The notes under the pieces: model-generated
Database searches by the model: none
Seen by the model: the letters and a program-made list of their open reading frames with translations, nothing else
What the model was told of the DNA's origin: nothing
In this document: positions 1-6,761 of the stretch, in pieces
Layout: each line of letters opens with the position of its first letter
Numbering within the stretch: position 1 is the first letter of the stretch
DNA from: Anaerolineales bacterium
GTDB taxonomy: Bacteria > Chloroflexota > Anaerolineae > Anaerolineales > DRMV01
Direction: 5' to 3'
Length of the DNA stretch: 11,252 nucleotides
Assembly: GCA_015491595.1 (NCBI GenBank)
Contig: WFVP01000122.1
Location: forward strand, 1-11,252
Translations under genes and position numbers: made by a program

Positions 1-60
1 ATCGCGCACCGCAGACCTCCTTGGTTGGAGAAGATGTGGGACAAATGGGGAACGCCCACC

Positions 61-89
61 AGTATACCCCGGGGAGTGACGCTCTCCAA
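61..89 (-). promoter_or_regulatory. Candidate sigma-70-type promoter firing out of the left edge
   Basis: On the minus strand there is TTGGAG (84-89), a 17-nt spacer and TATACT (61-66). The -10 hexamer is one base from consensus and the spacing is ideal; the -35 matches only TTG. It would start a transcript near position 54, leaving the window to the left. The spacer contains the palindrome CCCCGGGG. It lies directly after the methyltransferase stop codon, where a new transcription unit would be expected. This rests on pattern matching alone; bases 1-60 hold no gene that I can see. Confidence 0.35.
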
Positions 90-94
90 GAGGT

Positions 95-757
95 TCAGCC
101 AGGAGATGCAGGATGGCGGGATGCCTGAGCCTGGGGTGGGCGGGCATGGATGAGCTTGACCAGGTCCCCGCTGAGGTTTTCAACAGAGACCAGGGTCAAC
201 CCCGCCCGACGGACGTTCTCGACCGTGCGGCGGTTGATGTTGGCGCCCACCATACGCACCACCAGGGGATTGAGCAGGTCCATGAGGGGACCGATGATGG
301 GTCTGTCCACCCGCACGTGCTCCAGAAGCCAGATATCCCCCTCGGGTTTGACCACCCGGGCCAGTTCTTGCAGCCCCCGGATGGGGTCGGGCACCGAGCA
401 GAAGACAAAGGTGGCAACGGCGGTGTCAAAGGCATCGTCGGGGAAGGCCAGGGATTGGACGTCCATCCATTGCAAGTCGACGTCCAGGCCCAGTTTCCGG
501 GCCCGGGAACGGGCCCGCGCCAGCATGGCTTCGCTGAGGTCGATAGCCGTGACCTGGGCGCCGGGGGGATAGTAGGGCATGTTCTTTCCTGTGCCCACCC
601 CGACCTCCAGAATGCGTCCGGGCCTCACGCGAGACCACAACCGGGCGCGCCACTTCTGAAAACGGGCCCGCTCCACGAAAGTCTCCATGAGGTCGTACAG
701 GGGCGCAATGCGGTTGTAACGCTTGCGGGTGACCTGGGTCAGAGACGCGAGGTCCAT
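95..757 (-). CDS. Class I SAM-dependent methyltransferase (UbiE/PmtA-like)
   Basis: A 220-residue protein with a Rossmann-type methyltransferase fold. The N-terminal RYNRIAPLYD (about 13-22) is typical of UbiE and PmtA-like enzymes. Motif I, LEVGVGTGKN (50-59), is the SAM-binding glycine loop; Asp73 in AIDLS is the acidic residue expected to hold the ribose; CSVPDP (120-125) and EGDIWLLEH (139-147) fit motifs II and III. Family members methylate quinone precursors, phosphatidylethanolamine or small molecules; the substrate here is unknown. There is no signal peptide or clear membrane helix, so it is probably cytosolic or membrane-associated. The ATG at 757 has GGAGG nine bases upstream. It is the last gene of the exporter operon, 21 bp after the HlyD stop, so co-transcription is likely. 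The Pro/Ala-rich tail from about residue 207 looks disordered. Confidence 0.88.
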   Translation of the reverse strand: MDLASLTQVTRKRYNRIAPLYDLMETFVERARFQKWRARLWSRVRPGRILEVGVGTGKNMPYYPPGAQVTAIDLSEAMLARARSRARKLGLDVDLQWMDVQSLAFPDDAFDTAVATFVFCSVPDPIRGLQELARVVKPEGDIWLLEHVRVDRPIIGPLMDLLNPLVVRMVGANINRRTVENVRRAGLTLVSVENLSGDLVKLIHARPPQAQASRHPASPG

Positions 758-778
758 GGTCTCTTGCCTCCGGATGAT

Positions 779-1789
779 TTACGGATTTTCTTCGAACACC
801 GCGTCAGCAATCATTCCCGGTTTCAGGGCCAGGTCGTCGTTGGGCAGGGTGATTTCCACCGCGTACACCAGCCGGGCCCGCTCGTCAGGGGTTTGCACGT
901 TGGCCGGAGTGAATTCCGCCTGCGGCGAGATGTACGTCACCGTGCCCGTGAAGGTGCGCTCCGGCCAGCTGTCCACGTATACGGCTACCGAGTCCCCCAG
1001 ACGAACTCGACCATACGCCGTTTCGGGCAGGTACACCGTGAGGGTGACCTGTCGCAGGTCGGCCAGCATCAGGATGGGGGCCAGGGGCGCGGCGATTTCC
1101 CCTGCCGAAAACAGGCGGTCCAGGATGAAACCGCTTCGGGGCGCAGTCAGGGTCATCTTCTCCTTTTGCAGTTGAAGCAGGTCCTGGATGCTATACGCGG
1201 CTTGCAGGAGGGCTTCGAGACCCTGGTAAAGCATCTCCGCTTGGCTGGCCTGGGCCTCCAGGGCATAAGGCTCATCCCGCATGGTGGTGAGCAGGTCCAG
1301 CACTCGTTGCAGGCCGTCCCGGGTGGTCTGGGCCAGCTGTACCTGCTGTGGGTTTCCGGCCAGCTGGGCGGCCTGGAGTTGAAGTTCGGCCGCGTCCAAC
1401 TGCGCCTGGATTTCCGCAATGCGCAGCTCGATTTCCTGGGGGTTGGCGCTTGCGGCCTGGGCCGCACGCCAGGCTTCCCGGGCCGCGTCCCGGGCCTTTT
1501 CCAGAGATTGGATGGCGGCTTCCGTGCGGGCCAGGTCCGCGTCAATCATGTCCGTCTCCAGGCGCACCAGAACGTCCCCTTCCCGGACTTCGTCACCTTT
1601 GTTGACGGTGATTTCCACAATGCGGCCGCCCATCTCCGAGGCAATGGCCACCATTTCCACTTCAATGGTGCCTGTGGCCCGTATCTGATGGCGGCTTCCC
1701 TGGGCCTCCCGACCCATCCACCACCACCCCAGGGCCAGGATCGCGGCGAAAAAGATGCCCGTGAGGACGTATCGCCAAGTCTTGTTCAT
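779..1789 (-). CDS. HlyD/YbhG-type membrane fusion (periplasmic adaptor) protein
   Basis: A 336-residue adaptor linking an inner-membrane ABC exporter to the outer envelope. Residues 6-24 form one N-terminal membrane anchor. The first half of a biotinyl-lipoyl domain is at about 44-80 (GGRIVEITVNKGDEVREGD), followed by a long Ala/Gln/Leu/Glu-rich alpha-helical hairpin (about 84-212), the second lipoyl half (LTAPRSGFI onward) and a beta-barrel. FTPANVQT (293-300) matches the conserved element of YbhG-like adaptors. An in-frame GTG at 1798 is a possible start, but AAGGAG touches that GTG and sits eight bases before the ATG at 1789, so I chose the ATG. It follows the second permease by 55 bp, as expected for a YbhGFSR-like system. 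The substrate is unknown. Confidence 0.9.
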   Translation of the reverse strand: MNKTWRYVLTGIFFAAILALGWWWMGREAQGSRHQIRATGTIEVEMVAIASEMGGRIVEITVNKGDEVREGDVLVRLETDMIDADLARTEAAIQSLEKARDAAREAWRAAQAASANPQEIELRIAEIQAQLDAAELQLQAAQLAGNPQQVQLAQTTRDGLQRVLDLLTTMRDEPYALEAQASQAEMLYQGLEALLQAAYSIQDLLQLQKEKMTLTAPRSGFILDRLFSAGEIAAPLAPILMLADLRQVTLTVYLPETAYGRVRLGDSVAVYVDSWPERTFTGTVTYISPQAEFTPANVQTPDERARLVYAVEITLPNDDLALKPGMIADAVFEENP

Positions 1790-1844
1790 GGGTTCCACTC
1801 CTTACGATTCAGGTTTCCCTCATCGCCCAGGTTGCGAGCGTTGC

Positions 1845-2981
1845 CTACACCAGCCGTTTTCGGAAATACAGGGCGCTGATGCTCAACAACACCAGGCCGT
1901 ACAGGGTCAGGGCCAGGGTCTGAGGCCAGAGCACGTCCAGCCCCACGCCTTTGAGGAAAATCCCCAGGGTGACCTCTACGTAGTAACGCAGAGGGCTCAG
2001 ATAGGTGAACCACTGGAGGACCCGGGGCATATTGCTGATGGGCACCACGGTACCCGAGAGAAAGGCCAGAGGAAACAGAATGAAGAAGGCCAGCATGAGG
2101 GTCTGCTGCATGTTTCGGGCCAGGGTGCCGATGAGCACCCCAATGCCGCTGCTGCTCATGAACATGAGCAGGGAGATGCCGTAGAACAGGAGCGCGCTGC
2201 CCTTCAGGGGAACCCCGAACACCCACATGGACATGAGCACGCCCAGGGTCAGCCCCACGAGCTTCAGCCCCATCATGGGCAGGATTTTGGCCGTGATGAG
2301 CTCCGCGTTGGTCACCGGGGTCATTATCAACTGTTCCAGGGTACCGGCTTCCTTCTCCCGAACAATGGCCGCGGCGGGAATCAGAATCCCCAGAATGAGC
2401 ACGGAGATGGTGAGCATGGTGAGCATGATGAAGTGGACGTACTTGAGTTGGGGCATGTACCAGATGCGAATCACGTTCTCTACCCGGGGGAGGGGGGAAA
2501 AGCCCCCCAGGCCTGCGCGTTGGACGCGGCGCATTCGAACCTTCTGGTTGTACTCCTTCAGCATGCCCGCGGTGATGGCCAGGGCCTGGCTGGCAATGGT
2601 GCTGTTGCTACCATCCACCAGAACCTGTACCTGGGCCGTTTCGCCCCGGCGTAGGGTTCGGGCAAAGCCCTGGGGAACCACCAGGGCAAACTGAATCTCC
2701 CCCGCATCCATCAGGGCTTGGAGTGCGTCGGGGTTCTCCACCTGGGCCACCAGGCGGAAACCCTCCAGGCGGGCGAAGGCGTCCACCAATGCCCGGCTTT
2801 CCGGCGTATGGTCACCGTCGTATACCGCGGTGGCCATGTTGCGTACTTCCAGGGTGAGGGCCCAACCGCAGATGGCGATTTCGACAAAGGTATAGAGGAT
2901 GAGCAACACCAGCGCCCGGTCGCGGGCGAACTGGATGAACTCCTTGCGCATCAGGCCCCACAAGCGTCGGTTGACCATCAT
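1845..2981 (-). CDS. ABC-2 type exporter permease (YbhR/YbhS-like), second subunit
   Basis: A 378-residue inner-membrane permease of the ABC-2 class. It has an N-terminal cytoplasmic segment (RRLWGLMRKEFIQFARDR), a first membrane helix (about 23-42), a large extracytoplasmic domain (about 45-180) and five or more C-terminal helices. The coupling motif IVREKEAGTLEQL (about 206-218) is typical of the family. LRRGETAQVQ (110-119) also occurs at the same place in the neighbouring permease, showing the two are paralogues. ATG codons at 2981 and 2978 are both possible; the first overlaps the TGA of the upstream permease as ATGATG, a sign of translational coupling. The open frame continues far upstream to 4127, but that part is only the shadow of the first permease. 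It should pair with that permease and the double ATPase. Confidence 0.9.
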   Translation of the reverse strand: MMVNRRLWGLMRKEFIQFARDRALVLLILYTFVEIAICGWALTLEVRNMATAVYDGDHTPESRALVDAFARLEGFRLVAQVENPDALQALMDAGEIQFALVVPQGFARTLRRGETAQVQVLVDGSNSTIASQALAITAGMLKEYNQKVRMRRVQRAGLGGFSPLPRVENVIRIWYMPQLKYVHFIMLTMLTISVLILGILIPAAAIVREKEAGTLEQLIMTPVTNAELITAKILPMMGLKLVGLTLGVLMSMWVFGVPLKGSALLFYGISLLMFMSSSGIGVLIGTLARNMQQTLMLAFFILFPLAFLSGTVVPISNMPRVLQWFTYLSPLRYYVEVTLGIFLKGVGLDVLWPQTLALTLYGLVLLSISALYFRKRLV

Positions 2982-4120
2982 CCCACCCTCTTTCGGAAGC
3001 GCCAGACGGCCAGGACCAGGATGACCAGGGTGTAGGCTGTGAGCACCACCAGTTGAGGCCACCAGACTTCCCAGCCCACACCCTTGAGGAACACATCGTA
3101 GGTGATTTTGGTGTAGTACCGGGCAGGGAAGAGGTAGGCGTAGACTTGCATGGCTATGGGCATGGTGAAAATGGGGAACATGAAGCCTGAGAAGAGGAAC
3201 GAAGGCATCATGGTCAGGACCAGGGCCAAGAGCATGGCCGCCACTTGGGTTCGGGTGAGGGTACTGACCAACAACCCAATGGCCACGGTACTCACCGCGT
3301 AGGGGATAGAGGCCAGGAGGAAGAGGGCCAGGCTCCCTTGAAGGGGTACCCGGAACCAGTAACGGGCGGCCAACAAAATTAAGGCCAGCTCTCCGAAGGC
3401 GATGAGCAAGTAGGGTAGTAGTTTGCCCACGATAAAGGCCCAGGGTCGCAAGGGGGAGACGAAAATTTGTTGAATGGAGCCGTGTTCCTTCTCTCGTACG
3501 ATGGCCAGCGCGGCGAGCAGAGGCGGGAAGGCCATAAGGAGCACGCCGATGAGTCCGGGCACGATGAAGGACTCGCTGCGCATCGCAGGGTTGTAACGCA
3601 CCTGGGGTATGGCCACCACCGCAGGCGCGGTCAGATGGCGGTCCACGGCCTGGAGCGCGGCCAGGCGTTCCCCGGCCAGTTCGGCCAAGAAGGCGTCGTT
3701 GACCGCGTCCACATAGGCCCGCACGACCCGGGCCGAGGTGGGAAAAGTGCCGTCTACCAGGGTTTGCACCTGAGCTGTTTCCCCGCGACGCAGGGCCCGG
3801 GCGAACCCCCCGGGAATGATGAGCACCACCTGAGCCTGTCCCCGATCCAGCAGGTCTTCGGCCTCTTCCGGCGAATCGGGCCGGTAGGCCAGGACGAACT
3901 TGCCCGTGTTCACTAAGGCCTGGGCATAGGCCCGGCTTTCGGGGGTATGATCCAGGTCCACCACGGCCAGGGGGATGTCCTTCACGTCCAGGTTGAGGGC
4001 GTACGCGAAGAGGAAGAGCAGGGCCACAGGCAGCAACAGGGCGATGCTCAGGGTATAGGGGTCCCGCCAGATTTCCCGGAATTCCTTTTTGAGGATGGGA
4101 AGCACACCGTGCCAGGTCAT
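2978..4120 (-). CDS. ABC-2 type exporter permease (YbhS-like), first subunit
   Basis: A 380-residue permease with the same layout as its downstream paralogue: cytoplasmic start (LPILKKEFREIWRDP), helix 1 at about 23-42, an extracytoplasmic domain (about 45-185) and a C-terminal bundle of about five helices. AIVREKEHGSIQQIFVSPL (206-224) is the coupling-helix region that contacts the nucleotide-binding domains in this family. The start ATG (4118-4120) overlaps the TGA of the ATPase gene (4117-4119), and its own TGA overlaps the start of the next permease, so the three genes are probably translated as a coupled unit. GAGGTG lies just upstream of the ATG. With the paralogue it would form a heterodimeric membrane channel. 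The substrate cannot be inferred. Confidence 0.92.
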   Translation of the reverse strand: MTWHGVLPILKKEFREIWRDPYTLSIALLLPVALLFLFAYALNLDVKDIPLAVVDLDHTPESRAYAQALVNTGKFVLAYRPDSPEEAEDLLDRGQAQVVLIIPGGFARALRRGETAQVQTLVDGTFPTSARVVRAYVDAVNDAFLAELAGERLAALQAVDRHLTAPAVVAIPQVRYNPAMRSESFIVPGLIGVLLMAFPPLLAALAIVREKEHGSIQQIFVSPLRPWAFIVGKLLPYLLIAFGELALILLAARYWFRVPLQGSLALFLLASIPYAVSTVAIGLLVSTLTRTQVAAMLLALVLTMMPSFLFSGFMFPIFTMPIAMQVYAYLFPARYYTKITYDVFLKGVGWEVWWPQLVVLTAYTLVILVLAVWRFRKRVG

Positions 4121-6114
4121 GATGCACCTCGGGCTTTACGACCGGCTTCTTCCATTTCGATGAAGAGCATGAACAGGTCTTCCAGGGAAAGGGAAACGGG
4201 CCGGATGGGACCGGCCAACAGGCCCAGGGGGTGGAGGGCCCGTTCCACGGCCTCTTGGCCGGCCTCGGCCTCCCATACCAGAACGTGCAATTTGTCGCCG
4301 AAGATGCTGGTCTGGATGACTTCGGAAAGTCCTTCCAAAGGTGCGAGGGCGGCTAAGGGGTCCCGAACAGGCACCTCGATCAGGGAGCCCAACTTCATAT
4401 TGGCCCGTAATTGGGCCGGACTGCCCAGGGCGATGAGGCGTCCTCGGTAGATGAGGCCCAGGCGGTGGCAGTGTTCCGCTTCGTCCATGTAATGGGTGGT
4501 CACGAACACCGTGGTTCCCTGCGCGGCCAGGGCGAAAATCAGGTCCCAGAATTCCCGACGGGAGACGGGATCCACACCGCTGGTGGGTTCGTCCAGGAAG
4601 AGGACCTGAGGGTCGTGAAGGATGGCGCAGCCTAAGGCCAGGCGCTGTTTCCATCCGCCGGAGAGGTCCCGGGTCAGTAAGTGTTCTTTGCCCACCAGGC
4701 CGGCCATTTCCAGTACCCAGCGGCGCCGTTCCTGAAACCGCCGTGGAGGAAGGTCGTACACGTCGCCGTAGAAGCGGATGTTTTCCTCTACGGTGAGGTC
4801 GTTGTAGAGGGAAAACTTCTGAGACATGTAGCCGATGTGGGGCTTCATGCGGCCGCGTTCGCGCACCACGTCAAAGCCCGCGACGGTGGCCCGACCCGCA
4901 GTAGGGGGCAGCAAACCGCACAACATGCGAATGGTTGTGGTCTTGCCCGAACCATTGGGTCCCAGGAAACCGAAAACCTCGCCTTTGCCCACCGTGAAGG
5001 TCACGTTGTCTACGGCCAGAACGGAACCAAAGCGTTTGGTCAGGCCCTCGGCCAGGATGGCCGCCTCCCGGTGGCCGTTTCGGTCGGGCTCCTCTTCGGG
5101 AAGGGGGATGATAGGACGACGCACGTCCTCGGCCGCGCGCAACTCTTCGATGGCCGCGATGAAGACGTCCTCCAGGCTGGGCTTGGTGATTTCCATGTGG
5201 GTCACGGTGATGCCGGCTTGGGCCAGGCGCTGGGGGAGGTTGCGGGCCAGGGCCTCCCCATCCCGCAGCAGGAGGTGAAGGCGTTCGCCGAAAACCTGCA
5301 CCTGGGTCACGCCGGGGATTTCTCGCAGGCGGGCCACCGCGCGCGTTTGGGGATGGGCCACTATATCCACGGCCACGCCGTGAATCATCCCTTTGAGCGC
5401 TTCGGGGGCGTCCATGGCGATGATTTCCCCCCGCCGCATGAGGGCTACCCGATGGCAGCGTTCCGCCTCGTCCATATAAGGCGTGGTGACGAAGATGGTG
5501 ATGCCCTCGGCCAGGAACTCATACAACAACTTCCAGAACTCTTGTCGGGAAACGGGGTCCACGCCAGTGGTGGGCTCGTCCAGGAAGAGGATTTGGGGCT
5601 GGTGGATGAGGGTGCAGGCCAGGGCCAGTTTCTTCTTCATGCCACCGGAGAGGTGCTCGGCGCGACGGCTACGGGCCTCTTCCAGGCGGGCAAAGCGCAG
5701 AAGGCGCTCCTTGCGTTCCACAGCCACTTCGGGGGGCACCTTGTAGAGCTGGGCGAAGAAGTCCAGGTTCTCCTCCACCGTCAGGGAGCCGTACAGGGTG
5801 AACCCTTCGGACATGTAGCCCACCCTGCCGCCCCGGGCCTCGGGGTCGCGCACCACATCCACCCCCGCGACGGTGGCCTCGCCCGCGGTGGGGGTGAGGA
5901 GGCCACACAACATCTGGATGGTGGTGGTTTTCCCCGCGCCGTCGGGGCCGACGAGGCCGAAAATCTCACCAGGATAAACATCAAAGCTCACCCCACGTAC
6001 AGCCTCCATGGGCCCTCGCCGCGTCCGGTACACTTTGCGCAGGTCCCGGACCCGGATCATGGGTTCTGGAAGATGGGCGCTTGTCCGGCGGGTTTGGGTT
6101 GTGGTCAACATCAT
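4117..6114 (-). CDS. ABC exporter ATP-binding protein with two fused NBDs (YbhF-like)
   Basis: A 665-residue protein carrying two complete ABC ATPase domains. NBD1 has Walker A GPDGAGKT (56-63), signature LSGGM (155-159) and Walker B with catalytic Glu180 (ILFLDEPTTGVDP). NBD2 has Walker A GPNGSGKT (385-392), LSGGW (484-488), Glu509 and the H-switch THYMDEAE (His541). NBD1 is unusual: the Q-loop reads GYMSEG (Glu103 instead of Gln) and the H-switch reads TTPYMDEAE (Pro212 instead of His). The frame stays open upstream to 6297, but that part overlaps the HMA gene and is low in ABC homology. The ATG at 6114, or the adjacent one at 6111, lies four bases after the HMA stop and is the best start; no strong Shine-Dalgarno is seen, so coupling is likely. 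It energises the two downstream permeases. Confidence 0.93.
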   Translation of the reverse strand: MMLTTTQTRRTSAHLPEPMIRVRDLRKVYRTRRGPMEAVRGVSFDVYPGEIFGLVGPDGAGKTTTIQMLCGLLTPTAGEATVAGVDVVRDPEARGGRVGYMSEGFTLYGSLTVEENLDFFAQLYKVPPEVAVERKERLLRFARLEEARSRRAEHLSGGMKKKLALACTLIHQPQILFLDEPTTGVDPVSRQEFWKLLYEFLAEGITIFVTTPYMDEAERCHRVALMRRGEIIAMDAPEALKGMIHGVAVDIVAHPQTRAVARLREIPGVTQVQVFGERLHLLLRDGEALARNLPQRLAQAGITVTHMEITKPSLEDVFIAAIEELRAAEDVRRPIIPLPEEEPDRNGHREAAILAEGLTKRFGSVLAVDNVTFTVGKGEVFGFLGPNGSGKTTTIRMLCGLLPPTAGRATVAGFDVVRERGRMKPHIGYMSQKFSLYNDLTVEENIRFYGDVYDLPPRRFQERRRWVLEMAGLVGKEHLLTRDLSGGWKQRLALGCAILHDPQVLFLDEPTSGVDPVSRREFWDLIFALAAQGTTVFVTTHYMDEAEHCHRLGLIYRGRLIALGSPAQLRANMKLGSLIEVPVRDPLAALAPLEGLSEVIQTSIFGDKLHVLVWEAEAGQEAVERALHPLGLLAGPIRPVSLSLEDLFMLFIEMEEAGRKARGAS

Positions 6115-6118
6115 GGCC

Positions 6119-6463
6119 CTACGATTCCCAGACCTCGTCGCTGAGGGCTTCCTGGGCCGGCATGATGGCCACGACGCGTGCCCAGTAGTGATGGCGTCCA
6201 TCGTTCCCGGCTTGGGCGACGGCCTGCACCAGGTCGTTGGGGGAGACCTGGTCGGGGTCGTAGGCCGCGGCGGCCATTTGATGCTCGAGATAGACACTGG
6301 CCAGGTGGACGCCTTCCAGGCGCAGGAGCGCGTTTTGCACCCGCATCGCGCATCGGGGACATCCCATGCCGCCCACGGCCAGATAGGCCACCATGGACTG
6401 GCGCAGAGCGTCCATGTCTACCGGCTTTTCGAAGGGTTCCACATGGCAGTTGTGGTGTTCCAT
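6119..6463 (-). CDS. Small heavy-metal-associated (HMA) domain protein, CopZ/MerP-like
   Basis: A 114-residue soluble protein. The core (about 24-90) fits an HMA fold: GMGCPRC (32-38), with Cys35 and Cys38 as the metal-binding pair, then MRVQNALLRLEGVHLASVYLE and a DLVQAVAQAG helix. Free-standing HMA proteins bind Cu(I), Zn(II), Hg(II) or similar ions and hand them to transporters or regulators. Two additions are unusual: the N-terminus begins MEHHNCH, a His/Cys cluster that could form another metal site, and a 25-residue tail follows HHYW (91-94). The start has a very strong ribosome binding site, AAAGGAGGTG, five bases before the ATG. It directly precedes the exporter ATPase (4-bp gap), which suggests the exporter works with metals or metal complexes. 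The metal is unknown. Confidence 0.85.
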   Translation of the reverse strand: MEHHNCHVEPFEKPVDMDALRQSMVAYLAVGGMGCPRCAMRVQNALLRLEGVHLASVYLEHQMAAAAYDPDQVSPNDLVQAVAQAGNDGRHHYWARVVAIMPAQEALSDEVWES

Positions 6464-6488
6464 GATGCACCTCCTTTAGGTTTGGTGT

Positions 6489-6512
6489 GGGACGAACCGC
6501 CTTCGGGTTCCC
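6489..6512. other. Imperfect hairpin in the leader of the HMA gene
   Basis: GGGACGAACC (6489-6498) pairs with GGTTCCC (6506-6512) around a GCCTTCG-containing loop, with a 3-nt bulge. It sits between the orphan RMMBL reading frame and the strong HMA ribosome binding site. No T-run follows on the minus strand, so it does not look like an intrinsic terminator. It may be an mRNA processing or stabilising structure, or chance. Confidence 0.25.
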
Positions 6513-6530
6513 AAGCGGCTTGTAACAAGT

Positions 6531-6761
6531 TCAGGACGTCGCCGTCAAGACGGCACTTTGGCCTATCTCTGGCGCCTGAGCCTTCCAACCCCACGTCTGC
6601 AGGGTTTGGGCCAGGCCGTGGGCGGCTTCGGGCTCACCGTGGACGACGAAGGTGTCCCTGGGCGGGGGCGAAAGGGCTGAGAGCCAAACGTAAGGGTCCA
6701 GGAACTCATGCTGTGCTTTCTCCCAGGGTAAAGGCCGGGGATTGGGGTTGCTCTCCATCAT
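6531..6761 (-). CDS. Orphan RMMBL-like domain (C-terminus of a beta-CASP metallo-hydrolase)
   Basis: A 76-residue reading frame. Residues 38-72, beginning FVVHGEPEAAHGLAQTLQ and ending APEIGQSAVL, closely resemble the RNA-specificity (RMMBL) segment at the C-terminus of metallo-beta-lactamase/beta-CASP RNases, where the His in VVHGE is a conserved element. The catalytic lactamase and beta-CASP domains are absent: the upstream sequence is occupied by the FAD reductase, whose 3' end overlaps this frame by 56 bp. No good ribosome binding site precedes the ATG at 6761, so translation would depend on coupling to the reductase. It may be a small stand-alone protein or the relic of a larger gene cut by rearrangement. 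The first 30 residues are unrelated to RMMBL and overlap the neighbour's code. Confidence 0.5.
   Translation of the reverse strand: MMESNPNPRPLPWEKAQHEFLDPYVWLSALSPPPRDTFVVHGEPEAAHGLAQTLQTWGWKAQAPEIGQSAVLTATS

Noticed and set aside
113..1879. Long plus-strand reading frame (588 codons) opposite the methyltransferase and HlyD genes
   Set aside because: The minus-strand frames show clear family motifs and ribosome binding sites; the plus frame has a His/Gln/Gly-rich composition with no recognisable domain, typical of antisense frames in GC-rich DNA.
2982..4127. Upstream extension of the second permease frame to 4127
   Set aside because: It is an out-of-frame shadow of the first permease; the ATG overlap at 2978-2981 is the natural start.
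4681..6144. Plus-strand 487-codon reading frame opposite the ABC ATPase
   Set aside because: It is the antisense shadow of two conserved nucleotide-binding domains and encodes no known motif.
6115..6297. Upstream extension of the ABC ATPase reading frame to 6297
   Set aside because: It overlaps the HMA gene in another frame, is Pro/Thr/Ser/Arg-rich and has no ABC homology; the ATG at 6114 follows the HMA stop closely.
6489..6512. Intrinsic terminator between the RMMBL frame and the HMA gene
   Set aside because: The stem is short and bulged and no T-run follows on the minus strand.
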